Source of the DNA: DATGSL01 sp964645585
Lineage (GTDB): Bacteria > Verrucomicrobiota > Verrucomicrobiia > Opitutales > T3Sed10-336
DNA length: 43,962 nt
Reading direction: 5' to 3'
NCBI GenBank assembly: GCA_964645585.1
Contig: CAZYAN010000034.1
Span: forward strand, 1 to 43,962
Of this stretch, positions 33,414 to 42,261 are shown piece by piece. The notes beneath the pieces are model-generated. The model was not told the DNA's origin, made no database searches, and saw nothing but the letters and a program-made list of their open reading frames with translations. Both the position numbers and the translations under genes were made by a program. Numbering within the stretch: the first letter of the stretch is position 1; each line of letters opens with the position of its first letter.

Positions 33414-34172
33414 ATGAATACTACCTCACAGAAAACCTCATGGAGAGCAGCAGCTCTTCTCGCATGCGCGGCATCGCTGGGTCTGGTCTCAGCAGCATCC
33501 GCTCAGCTGTCCGTTCATTTTCAGGAGAATGATCAGGCCGCTCTTGGCAGTGACTTTACCCTTCTTTCGATCGATACTACGACTCTGTTCACACCCCTGA
33601 CCGGGGACGTGACTTTGACCGGTTCGATCGATCTGGGAACGATTACAGGAAACTCAACAGTCTTCGCGGGATTAATCGCGAAGGACCGGTATGAATCTTT
33701 GCTCGCGTCGTACGGCGGGACTTCTCCTAACTGGGTCGTCTTTGCGGAAACGGCTTATATGGGATTCAACACGGCAAGAAGTGGACAGCTTGGTATCGGC
33801 CAGCGCACTGCCTCGGGGGAGTTGTTATCCAACTACTTCGGAATCAACATCGGAAATTCCGTCGATTCGTTTGAGGTCACATTCAGCGACACGAGTTTTT
33901 CAGGTGAATGGAACTCCAACACCACGATCCTGAATTATTCAGATTCGCTCAGCACCCTCAATGCCGGCATAATTCCCACTGATTTCTCTCAGGGCGCTTA
34001 TGCCTGGGTGGGAGTTTGGAACGCCGGGGGGGCCGCGACCGTTTCCTATGACCTGACGTTCCAAGGACCAGGAATTTCAGCGGTTCCAGAACCGTCCACC
34101 TACGGCGCAATCGGAGCTTTCCTGCTGCTCGGCCTCGTCGCTCGGCGCCGCTTGCAATCAAAGAAGGCGTAA
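33414..34172 (+). CDS. PEP-CTERM protein of unknown function
   Basis: A 252-aa exported protein. The signal peptide (Arg-containing start, AALLACAASLGLVSAASAQ) is cleaved near residue 31. The mature part is Ser/Thr/Gly/Asn-rich and probably all-beta, with no known domain. The C-terminus VPEPSTYGAIGAFLLLGLVARRR is a canonical PEP-CTERM tag: PEP motif, TM helix, Arg cluster. The ATG at 33414 has AAAGG 6 nt upstream, one of the clearest ribosome-binding sites in the window. It is followed by a strong terminator, so it is monocistronic. Likely a surface or extracellular-matrix component. Confidence 0.88.
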   Translation: MNTTSQKTSWRAAALLACAASLGLVSAASAQLSVHFQENDQAALGSDFTLLSIDTTTLFTPLTGDVTLTGSIDLGTITGNSTVFAGLIAKDRYESLLASYGGTSPNWVVFAETAYMGFNTARSGQLGIGQRTASGELLSNYFGINIGNSVDSFEVTFSDTSFSGEWNSNTTILNYSDSLSTLNAGIIPTDFSQGAYAWVGVWNAGGAATVSYDLTFQGPGISAVPEPSTYGAIGAFLLLGLVARRRLQSKKA

Positions 34173-34214
34173 CAGACCGCAAGCTCTTCACAAAACAAGA
34201 GCATTTTCACCGAG

Positions 34215-34252
34215 AACCGGGAGCGATCGCTCCCGGTTTTCTTTTTGCTTTT
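34215..34252 (+). terminator. Rho-independent terminator of the PEP-CTERM gene
   Basis: A 10-bp perfect stem, AACCGGGAGC (34215-34224) with GCTCCCGGTT (34229-34238), and a GATC loop, followed by TTTTCTTTTTGCTTTT. This is the strongest terminator in the window. Confidence 0.88.
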
Positions 34253-34787
34253 GCTGCCAGAATACCTGCGCTTCTTTGACCGCTGATCTGCGGCCACCAT
34301 ACACTGTCGTTCGTGCAGGACTGCCGCCGCGGCCAAGATCCAATTGAATCCAATTGAATTAATTTGAAGAACATCGATCCGCCCCCTCTGGCGAGGGAGT
34401 TTCGAGTGAGTTCCAACCGCAACGGGCACGATAAAGACCAAGATTTCCAAAGGCGTTCGAATATCGCTTACTGACGGTTATTATCACGTAAACAGAAGCA
34501 ATGGGCGGAATATGATCCGCATCCATTCGCCTTCGCGATGCCCTTGTTTTGGATCTGCTCTCTGGTTGTCCAGGTTTGCGTCGCCCCGTCTTCGCGTGAG
34601 CCTTGTCGACTTCCTGTTTCACGCCCGCCCGCTTCCCGCAAGACCATGCCGCGCCAAGAAAAATCAGCGACTCTCTCGCTGTTGCCTCAAAAGCCGCGGA
34701 AGAGCCTGCCTTGAGAAAACAGTTGCTCAGCGCTCGCAGCGAACTTACCAGGTGCTGGACTTCAACCGCCCGTGAGCCCCTCGGGAA
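34253..34787. other. Gene-free stretch between the PEP-CTERM terminator and the TPR gene
   Basis: About 535 bases without a convincing gene; short ORFs on both strands have shadow-like composition. It contains three tandem 10-mers at 34338-34367 (ATCCAATTGA twice, then ATTAATTTGA), a GCGGA/TCCGC hairpin at 34505-34520, and a 22-nt segment (34271-34292) matching 14498-14519 at 20 positions. It may include decayed coding sequence. Confidence 0.5.
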
Positions 34788-36518
34788 TCAGGCACCCCGC
34801 TTCTCACGGATTTCCGCTTTCGTACGCTCCTCTAATACGCGCTCCTCAGGCAAAAGATTGGCCCCTTCAACATGTGCGAGCGAGGCTTCCGCTTCCTCAA
34901 TGCGATCATTCACAGCCAAAAGCAAGGCATAGTAGAGATTCCTCGGCTGCTCCTGTAGCAGCTCCGGTTCGAGGCTTTCGATTACTTTGAGCGCATCCTC
35001 TACCCGTTCCTGACGGTACAGCGAAAACGCGTGCGTCGTGACAAAGAATGGATTTTCAGGATCCGTCCGGTAATTTTCCTGCGCCAGTCGATGCGCCTGC
35101 CGGCTGTTGACACCTCGAAGAAGCGACAAGTAGGCGAAGTTGTTTGAGGTATCGGCATCGTCTGGCTGATACTCCAGTCTGCGAGAAAGCACCTGAAGAA
35201 GCTCCGAAGTATTTTTCTCTTTAACATGGAGTGCAACCAGCTCCTCATAAGCCCAATTTTCACGCGGATTATCCCGAAAAATGCGGCCAAGCAAATCCCG
35301 CCCTTCTTTTTGCCAGCCCCAGGCAACCGCCAATTTAAACAAAGTCTGAAGATGCGCGGAATCGCCGGTAGCGGCAATGATCGCCCGCTGCCAGGCGTCA
35401 CCGGCCTCACGCTCCCGTTCTAAAAACCGTAACGCCCGGGCGAGCGACGCCAGCCGATGGTGATTGTCCCGCTCCCATTGGATGGTCAGGTAATCGACAA
35501 GTGCTTCGGCATCCCCTAGTTTTGACACGGCTTCAGTGAGCGCCATGAGGATGGGCTGGATGTTGCGCGTTTCTTCAGGCAAGGCCTCTAACCACTCGCG
35601 AACCTCCGCGTTCTTGTCCAGTTTGAGCAAAAAGCCGGCGACCGCCGGGATTCGCCTCGGATCCTCCTGAGCAAAAGCTTGCAGCTCGATAAGTTGATCC
35701 GGAAACTCCTCCGGCGCGAACATGAGAACTGCATGAAGAACGAGGATCCGGTCGGGGAGATCCAAACTATCATGTTCCTCACGGAATGCCTCCAGCAACT
35801 CAGCCCCTTCTCGGCGATCATTTTCGACCATGGCTCGCATCAAGAGCGCACGCAGAGTCCTGAAACGCACGTCGGGATCGACCGCATCTCGAAGCGAACG
35901 CAAGGTTTCAGCCGCGCCCAAACGCACATCCAAGTCCGGATGTTGCAGGCGAAGCGTCGCAAGAGCCAGGCGGCTCGATTCGTCACTATCCGTCAGCCGA
36001 TCCAGTTCCTGAAGATGGTGCTCCGCGGTCCCCATCTGCTTCGCTACAATCGCCAAGTTGGCCGCCACTTGGTGAAAGCGTGCCGTATTCTGCGCCTCTT
36101 CATTCAGGCTGCGTAAAATATCCAGGGCCTCGTCGTACTTTCCGAGAACAACAGAGAGCTCGGCTGCCTCGAGGCGAAGATCCATATCGTCCTCGTCCAA
36201 CAGCATCAACTGCCTGAGAACAAACAGCAGTTCAGGAGAACGCTGGCTCCGCGTGATCTCTTCCGCTAGACGCCAAGCTTCGATGCTCCGCGGATTCACT
36301 GCAAACACCTTGCGGAGAAAATTCATAGCTTTGGGAAAATCCTCCTGTTCCGCAGCGGCTTCAGCCATGCCAATCCAGCGGTTCTCACGCATTTCCTTGT
36401 AAGCAGGCCATGCGATCCATTTTCCACCCGCGGCGCCGACAACTAGGATGACCAAAACGATCAACGAGATTCCAAGCGGCCGGCGCAGGAATCGCAGGAG
36501 TGATTTTGTTAGCTTCAT
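34788..36518 (-). CDS. TM-anchored TPR-repeat protein
   Basis: A 576-aa protein with a short basic N-terminus and one TM helix at about residues 14-32 (LGISLIVLVILVVGAAGG). The rest is TPR-like helical pairs: EDFPKAMNFLRKVFAVNPRS, GKYDEALDILRSL, GAELLEAF, NTSELLQVLSRRLEYQPDDAD and VEDALKVIESLEPELL. TPR proteins with this layout accompany exosortase/PEP-CTERM systems in other bacteria, but I cannot assign it to a named family. Its upstream region carries a perfect TAAGG-N5-CCTTA palindrome like the one before the neighbouring PEP-CTERM gene, which suggests co-regulation. Confidence 0.78.
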   Translation of the reverse strand: MKLTKSLLRFLRRPLGISLIVLVILVVGAAGGKWIAWPAYKEMRENRWIGMAEAAAEQEDFPKAMNFLRKVFAVNPRSIEAWRLAEEITRSQRSPELLFVLRQLMLLDEDDMDLRLEAAELSVVLGKYDEALDILRSLNEEAQNTARFHQVAANLAIVAKQMGTAEHHLQELDRLTDSDESSRLALATLRLQHPDLDVRLGAAETLRSLRDAVDPDVRFRTLRALLMRAMVENDRREGAELLEAFREEHDSLDLPDRILVLHAVLMFAPEEFPDQLIELQAFAQEDPRRIPAVAGFLLKLDKNAEVREWLEALPEETRNIQPILMALTEAVSKLGDAEALVDYLTIQWERDNHHRLASLARALRFLEREREAGDAWQRAIIAATGDSAHLQTLFKLAVAWGWQKEGRDLLGRIFRDNPRENWAYEELVALHVKEKNTSELLQVLSRRLEYQPDDADTSNNFAYLSLLRGVNSRQAHRLAQENYRTDPENPFFVTTHAFSLYRQERVEDALKVIESLEPELLQEQPRNLYYALLLAVNDRIEEAEASLAHVEGANLLPEERVLEERTKAEIREKRGA

Positions 36519-36860
36519 GGCAGATCAGAAACCGATTGTGTTGAGGAGGCCCGAAAAACGATAAAGACCGCTCGGATTAGAATACGCACTAAACTGAGCC
36601 GCGGTCATCGGGTTTGGTTGATGTTCAGCTTAAGGGAAAACCTTACGCTCCTATCGTGCAAACCATGGCGAGTGAACCCGCCAGCTCTCCTTTGGCGAGT
36701 CAATAACGGTCGACCGACGCCCGGTCTGAGCGTAAGCCGCCTGCCTTCTTTCCCCAGCAGTCAATCGCGCCAAATCCAGCGCGGCGGCACCCGATGTTTC
36801 CCACGAAACTGTCGTCTGACCCGGTCGCCCAAGCGTGCGCTCCCAACAGAAACCGCGATT
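36519..36860. other. Intergenic region upstream of the TPR gene
   Basis: 342 bases. It holds the palindrome at 36631-36645 and a direct repeat TGGCGAGT (36666-36673 and 36693-36700, 27 bp apart) whose second copy can pair with CGCCA to form a small hairpin. A plus-strand ORF (36618-36905) lacks coding character. No clear terminator for the minus-strand gene ending at 36861 is seen. Confidence 0.5.
36631..36645. promoter_or_regulatory. Perfect TAAGG-N5-CCTTA palindrome upstream of the TPR gene (operator candidate)
   Basis: TAAGG GAAAA CCTTA, located 112 nt before the ATG at 36518 on the minus strand. Its minus-strand reading is very close to the site at 33268-33282. Confidence 0.45.
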
Positions 36861-37907
36861 CTACGGGAGAAGGTTGTTCAAGCCGGGGACATCGTCCGGG
36901 AATAGGTTTTGGTTCTTGTCGAATTCGAGGTTTCGGTCGTTCGGTCTGGGGTTGAAGTAGTAAACAAAACTGATGACGCCTCCGGCCAGAAACTTGAAGT
37001 CGCCATGCACTTTCGCGTAATTTGCCGAAACGATCTTTCCGTCATCGTCAAGAACCACCCGGGTGCGAAAAAAGAATCCGACATCGTCCCGGGTCTTTCT
37101 CGCTTCGTAGCTCTTCACCTCATAGCGGTACGTAGGCGAATAACCATCCTCCGGCGCCTGATGAGGCATCATGAGAATGCTGTGCGGGTTAAATTCATCC
37201 TCCACCCGTACAAGACCCTCCTTTTCACCGGGAAAGCTGATTTCCAGCACCGAATCCCACTTGCCTGCCTGCAGGCGAAACATCTCCTCTGTGAACTCTA
37301 TTCCCAGACGCTCATGTTTTTCTTCCAAATCCTTTCGAATACCCTCGACAGTTTCATTAGTGTACGGGCGGATATGGATTCCTTTAAACTCTTTATTATA
37401 GCGAAACAATATATCCGGAGTTTTGCCTCGGCCATATGGCGCAATCCAGTCCCCCGACTGGAAATCGTAGCCCACCCAAGTGTTTTCTGCTGGGATTTCA
37501 ATGTATAAGTTTCCATATTTTGATACGCGAGTTCGCTTGGCAAATAGTGCAACCGGATTGATCTTCTTTCTTAAGAGTACACGCATATTTGCGCCTTCCT
37601 CGAGTTCTTTCAGCGTGAAGCGAAAATCCTGTGCAGGATAGGTTCCAAAGCTGTAATAGCCTTCCTTTTCGACACGCAGCGATGCTCCTGCCGGACCGCG
37701 TCCTCGAAATTTTACAGTGCCATCTTTGGCCGACAGCTTTTTCTGTTCGTCATATCGAAAAATGCTCAAGGGGTTGTCATAAATAACCAAGGCTTGCGCT
37801 TTAGATATCGGTTCACCACGATCATTTGTTACGGTAACGGTGATTGGCTGACTCTGGAGGGTAATGCAGAGGAAAGCATTAAACAAAACTATTCCTTTAA
37901 TCTTCAT
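36861..37907 (-). CDS. Secreted protein with N-terminal Ig-like/regulatory domain, partner of the giant hydrolase gene
   Basis: A 348-aa protein of unrecognised family. The signal peptide starts MKIKGIVLFNAFLCITL. Residues about 20-105 (ITVTVTNDRGEPISKAQALV, then RGPAGASLRVEKEGYYSF) look like a carboxypeptidase-regulatory-like beta-sandwich. The remainder has YIEIPAENTWVGYDF, GDWIAPYGRGKTPDILFRY and SFVYYFNPRPNDRNLEF, with no catalytic motif. Its ATG lies 11 nt inside the end of the giant hydrolase gene, so translation is probably coupled. Base composition is much lower in GC than in the genes around it (one sampled 60-base line is 40% GC). It could be an accessory or immunity-like protein for the hydrolase. 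This is a guess from gene order. Confidence 0.75.
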   Translation of the reverse strand: MKIKGIVLFNAFLCITLQSQPITVTVTNDRGEPISKAQALVIYDNPLSIFRYDEQKKLSAKDGTVKFRGRGPAGASLRVEKEGYYSFGTYPAQDFRFTLKELEEGANMRVLLRKKINPVALFAKRTRVSKYGNLYIEIPAENTWVGYDFQSGDWIAPYGRGKTPDILFRYNKEFKGIHIRPYTNETVEGIRKDLEEKHERLGIEFTEEMFRLQAGKWDSVLEISFPGEKEGLVRVEDEFNPHSILMMPHQAPEDGYSPTYRYEVKSYEARKTRDDVGFFFRTRVVLDDDGKIVSANYAKVHGDFKFLAGGVISFVYYFNPRPNDRNLEFDKNQNLFPDDVPGLNNLLP

Positions 37908-40900
37908 ATAAACTGCCTTTTTCAATCATTAATTGGTACATCGGGTATACGTATGGTAACGCCACATTTTTGAAGTCGCTGTGAAGCCACCTTGTTGATG
38001 CATCGCCCCGATGGTCTTCATTCGGCCACTGCTCAGAATCGCGTCCGAGTGTTTCAACATCGATGTTTTCTATCGAAATTTCCTTTGGGGCTTCAGGAAT
38101 AACATCCACAGCGGCCGCATACGACAAAGCCGGAAGGGCGCGGGCCAGAAGATCGTACTGCACATGCTTCTCTCCGGCCTTCGTTGAAGCAGCTGACAAA
38201 TCAGCACCTGTCAGCACTTCTTCAAGGAACGGCTGAAAACGGGGAATCAGGGTGATGTCCGCGCCGGAGGTGTAATCGCTGTTCCTTCTCCAGCCCGCCT
38301 GACTCCGGTCCATGAAGACGGTGATTGCCGAATCGAGGGCGGTTTTGCCTTTTACCAGCTCCTGAGCCTTCCATGCCCCGCGTGACAGATTGAACTCGCC
38401 GCGCAGGATGCGTCCAAGAATGGAGGCGTCATTCACGGTGGTATGTTTGGCCAGAACATCCTCGCCGGGAGAATAGAAGTTGTGGAGATGTGTCAGTTCC
38501 GGCACGGAGAAGAAGTAATTTCTCCAAGTCAATTCGGCCCGGCGGTCCGCGTCTTTCTGGAAGTTCTGGTGCCAGACAGCCGAATAGTACTCAGCGCCTA
38601 TATCAGTCCAGTCCCTTTCGACCATATCCGGTTCGATTGCTTTGAAACTGTAGGCCTCGATCGGGACGGCGGCGTTGATCATGTAGTAGCGGGCCGGCCG
38701 GAATTTCCCGTTCTGAATCGCCTGGCTGACAGCCATGTTGCCGAGGCTGTGGGCGGCGACGGTGACATCTCCGGTGCGGCCGGCGAGGGCTTCGGTCAAA
38801 ACGTCGCCGGTCTGAAAGGCATGGAAGACAGCCTTGTGGTAATCCAATCTTGTGGCCCCGTGCCAAGTGACGCCGACAAAGCGGGCATTGCTGCCGAGCT
38901 GATGCAGCCGCTTGAAAATTTCGGCATGCCAGCCCCGGGCCGCCTTGCCGTCCACGTTGTAGCCGTGGAGAAAGACGAACGTCTTTCCGTTGGTGAGAGC
39001 GTCCGGCCAGTTTGGCGCGCCGGTTCGGGTTTGCGCGGGAGGGACAGGCGGCGATGTTTCCTTCCCGCCGTAGGTCTTCGGCGCCCAGGTGAGGTCGATG
39101 TGCTCGAACATTTCCTCAACGCCGCTGGTGTGCAGGGGAAGTTCGGCTGCCGCGGCCTCTTTGCCGTCGAGAATCAGGTGAAGTTTCAGCGGCGCCTCTG
39201 CCGCCTTGAAGGATTCCATGAGCAGGACTCCCCGCCCCTTGAGGGCCAGCTGGAGGAATCGCTCTGCGAGGGAGGTTGGCCAGTCGGAACGGCTGCTTAT
39301 CCCCCGGGACACGGCATTGGCGAGCGCGCGGGCCGCCGGAACGTCCCGAAGATACAGGCCGGCTTCGTGAGGGGCGAACCCGGGATGACTGTCTTTGAAG
39401 CGGATAAAGCGCATGCCGGTGCCGCTCATGAGCAGTTCCGCCTCGTACACTTCGGCGGCATCAGGCGGCAGGCCGCGGATATCGATCAGCAGCGGGAAAA
39501 AGTCGACGAGGTCCCGCATGCCGTCGACCCCTCCTGGGCCCCCGCGGACAGCGTCGTGCTTCGGGCTTGCGGGAACATCGCTGCCGCCGACCTCCCCGGA
39601 CTGGTCACTGTCGTCGTTGACCCAGAACCGGAACGGAAGCGGACGGCCTTCCTCGTCCTTGCGGAGGGATGCGGCGCGGTCTTGCCCGTCAATGACACCG
39701 TCGCGGTTGTAATCGGGGATCATCTCGATCTTGACCCGGACAAAATTCACACGGTCCTCCCCGAGACTCTGGCCGTCTTCATCGAAGGCGGTCAGCAGCA
39801 CGCCGGCTGACAGGCCCGGCTCGAAGGCTTCGGTTGCGAAGACCATGAATCTTCGCAGGCCTTCGCTTTCTTCCAGCACGATCCCGCTGCTTGCCGCGGC
39901 GCCGGATTCATAGTCTCGCACAACCAGAAGGCTTTCATCCCACTCGAGCCTTCTTTGCGCGCCGGGAATGCCGGTCGCAGCGGCCAGAAGAACCGCCTTT
40001 GCCTTGGGTTCGGGCCCGGAGGCGGATTCTCTTGCGTAAATAATCGCGCCCGGGCTCTCTTCCTTCTCCTCGGGAAGCGTCCATTCCGAGCCCGGCTCTT
40101 TCACATCCAGGTCGACCAGGGAGACGGTCAGATAAATCGCGCTGGAGGAATAGGTGTTCACAGAGGCGAAAGCCGGCTGCTCCCGAAGCGCCCGGCCGCT
40201 CGCGCCTCCGGGCGAAGGCCGGGATCGCGCCGGAACCGGGAAGCCGAGGAGAACCTGTCCGGAGCCGGAGCCTGAGCCCGGCCCGACAACAACCCCGCCC
40301 ACATGGATGTCGAAACTGCCGCCGTCGATGGGAGGCGGTTCCGGATCGGGTCCGCTCTCCGTATCTTCCTCGGGCTCATCGCTGTCATCCTCTCCGTGCG
40401 GATCGCTGATCCATATGACGGCCGGGTCCACTTCCCTTCTTGCTGAAAAGGTCACAAAGCCGCTGCTGTCCCGGGGCAGGCGGCTGAGGAAGGAGGTGAT
40501 TTCGATCGGGGAGCCGTAGTCATAGGCATGTTTCGGGTCCTCGCCGATATGTCTTGCCGGGTCGTATTTGATGCGCCCTCGCCGGGTGTGCTGCCGGCTG
40601 ATCCCGTCCCCGTTTGCATCGGTTGCGCTCAGCACGATCCTCGGTGTCACGTGGACCGAATCGGCCGCCGGCCCCTCCGCCAGGTGCGCCCGGGCGCCGG
40701 GAGGAAAGCGAACGGAAATCTCTCCCCTTTCCCCGAAGATCACCGGCGGCGGATCGCACTCTTCGCCTTCGCTGCAGTGCACAGCCGGCACCTCGGTGAT
40801 GACATGCATCGGCAGAAGAAACTGCGAGGCGGGAGGGCCTGACGGGTTGACGTCCTGCTCGGGCGGAGACGCTGCCATGGGCGCGCGCACCGGACCGGGA

Positions 40901-42261
40901 GGCCCGGCCGTGAAAGCGCACGGGGAGAAGGTGCCGTCCTCATTCATTTTCCGGGGATTTGCGACGCGGGGATTGGTGCCGTCGATGTATTCACAGCCGT
41001 TTGCGATTCCGTCCCCGTCCGGATCCTGCGTGATATCCTGCGGATCGAGCGGGCTGAGCCGGTATTCCGCTTCCCAGCCGTCGGGGGCGCTGTCGCCATC
41101 GGTATCCGGATTCCAAGGATCGGTCAAATAAATCTCGAGCTCGGCAAAGTCGCTCAGGCTGTCACCGTCGCTGTCCCAATGCAGCGGATCGGTGCCGTGC
41201 GTCAGCACCTCCTCGCCGTCCTCGAGGCCGTCGCGGTCGGTGTCCGGGTGATGCGGATCGGTCGCGCGGATGTAAATTTCCTCAAAATCGCTCAGGCCGT
41301 CGCCGTCCGTGTCGGATGCGGCCGTGTCGAGACCGTACAGGAACTTTTCGAGGAGGGTCAGACCGCTGCCTGCCGGCTTCCGGTTTTCTTCCCGGTCCGG
41401 ATGTTCAGGATCGGCGAGCCAGCCGATTTCGTCAGGCAGGAGCACCCGTTCATACAGGCGCAGATCGCTCATCCGGCCGTGCGGCTCCCGCTCCGGAATT
41501 TCGCGCGGACAGCCGGCGATGAGCGGACGGCTCCCCTCATGCGCCCAGTCCGGAGCGCTCCCGCTGCCGCTCGGAATGCCGTTGATAAAAAGCTGCACAG
41601 CCTCTGTGCCGGCCGTGACGGCGCAATGGGTCCACTCGCCTGCCGCAAGCGGTTCCGGGCTGGCGATCTCTGTCAGGCCGCCTGTCAGGGAGTCGCGCAG
41701 ACTGAAGTGCAGCTTTCCCCCGCGCAGACTGATGCGAAAGAGACCTTCCTGGGCCAGCAGCTGCTGCTCATGGTCATGGTCTTCAAAACCGGCGGCCGGC
41801 CTGTACTGGAACGCGATTGTGAATTCGCCGCCGCGGAACCTTTCCTGCCCGCGGTCGGCGAAGGCAGCATAGGAATTCTTGCGGCGAAGCTCAAGAACGC
41901 CTTTGCCCAGCACTTCATCCCGAACAACCGTCGCGGATCCCCGAAGGATGCCGTCGCTGAACGGCCAGCGGGAATCAAACACGATGTTTTCGGCCATGCA
42001 GTCCAACCGCCACCAGTCTGTCAGCCCGTTCAGAAGCGATTTCGGGTTTAAGCTCTGTTCCCGCTCCCAGCCGTCGCCAAGCCCGTCGCCGTCGCTGTCG
42101 TAATCGTAAGGAAGCATTCCAAGCTGGTATTCCTCCAGGTTCGTCAGCCCGTCCCGGTCCATGTCGGCGTCCCGGTCGGTGTCCGCGTGCGGATCAAGAC
42201 CGTGAGCCGCTTCCCAGCCGTCGGGCATGCCGTCGCCGTCGGAATCCGCATTGTCCGCGGA
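37897..42261 (-). CDS. Giant secreted TSP3/LamG/alpha-beta-hydrolase protein, C-terminal part (3' of assembly gap)
   Basis: Continues the gene starting at 43730. Merged numbering assumes the 55-bp flanks of the gap are one sequence. TSP3 repeats (DSDGDGL type) continue to about residue 505. A LamG/concanavalin-like domain spans about 517-719 (GLTDWWRLD, WTHCAVTAG, LFINGIPSG, MSDLRLYERVL). A second TSP3 cluster spans about 753-869. An unassigned Pro/Gly-rich region and a dockerin-like PDYNRDGVIDGQD (about 1287) follow. The alpha/beta-hydrolase domain begins near 1530 with FLHGYNV. Its nucleophile is Ser1610 in AAHSLGN (codon at 38746-38748). Candidate acid D1706 lies in SPGED and candidate His1865 in RWLHSDF. 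It is probably a calcium-stabilised extracellular esterase or lipase. The last 100 or so codons have lower GC. Confidence 0.82.
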   Translation of the reverse strand, partial: SADNADSDGDGMPDGWEAAHGLDPHADTDRDADMDRDGLTNLEEYQLGMLPYDYDSDGDGLGDGWEREQSLNPKSLLNGLTDWWRLDCMAENIVFDSRWPFSDGILRGSATVVRDEVLGKGVLELRRKNSYAAFADRGQERFRGGEFTIAFQYRPAAGFEDHDHEQQLLAQEGLFRISLRGGKLHFSLRDSLTGGLTEIASPEPLAAGEWTHCAVTAGTEAVQLFINGIPSGSGSAPDWAHEGSRPLIAGCPREIPEREPHGRMSDLRLYERVLLPDEIGWLADPEHPDREENRKPAGSGLTLLEKFLYGLDTAASDTDGDGLSDFEEIYIRATDPHHPDTDRDGLEDGEEVLTHGTDPLHWDSDGDSLSDFAELEIYLTDPWNPDTDGDSAPDGWEAEYRLSPLDPQDITQDPDGDGIANGCEYIDGTNPRVANPRKMNEDGTFSPCAFTAGPPGPVRAPMAASPPEQDVNPSGPPASQFLLPMHVITEVPAVHCSEGEECDPPPVIFGERGEISVRFPPGARAHLAEGPAADSVHVTPRIVLSATDANGDGISRQHTRRGRIKYDPARHIGEDPKHAYDYGSPIEITSFLSRLPRDSSGFVTFSARREVDPAVIWISDPHGEDDSDEPEEDTESGPDPEPPPIDGGSFDIHVGGVVVGPGSGSGSGQVLLGFPVPARSRPSPGGASGRALREQPAFASVNTYSSSAIYLTVSLVDLDVKEPGSEWTLPEEKEESPGAIIYARESASGPEPKAKAVLLAAATGIPGAQRRLEWDESLLVVRDYESGAAASSGIVLEESEGLRRFMVFATEAFEPGLSAGVLLTAFDEDGQSLGEDRVNFVRVKIEMIPDYNRDGVIDGQDRAASLRKDEEGRPLPFRFWVNDDSDQSGEVGGSDVPASPKHDAVRGGPGGVDGMRDLVDFFPLLIDIRGLPPDAAEVYEAELLMSGTGMRFIRFKDSHPGFAPHEAGLYLRDVPAARALANAVSRGISSRSDWPTSLAERFLQLALKGRGVLLMESFKAAEAPLKLHLILDGKEAAAAELPLHTSGVEEMFEHIDLTWAPKTYGGKETSPPVPPAQTRTGAPNWPDALTNGKTFVFLHGYNVDGKAARGWHAEIFKRLHQLGSNARFVGVTWHGATRLDYHKAVFHAFQTGDVLTEALAGRTGDVTVAAHSLGNMAVSQAIQNGKFRPARYYMINAAVPIEAYSFKAIEPDMVERDWTDIGAEYYSAVWHQNFQKDADRRAELTWRNYFFSVPELTHLHNFYSPGEDVLAKHTTVNDASILGRILRGEFNLSRGAWKAQELVKGKTALDSAITVFMDRSQAGWRRNSDYTSGADITLIPRFQPFLEEVLTGADLSAASTKAGEKHVQYDLLARALPALSYAAAVDVIPEAPKEISIENIDVETLGRDSEQWPNEDHRGDASTRWLHSDFKNVALPYVYPMYQLMIEKGSLYED

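Noticed and set aside
36618..36905. Plus-strand 95-aa ORF between the TPR gene and the secreted partner gene
   Set aside because: No ribosome-binding site or domain, shadow-like composition, and it overlaps the 3' end of the minus-strand gene and the palindrome region.
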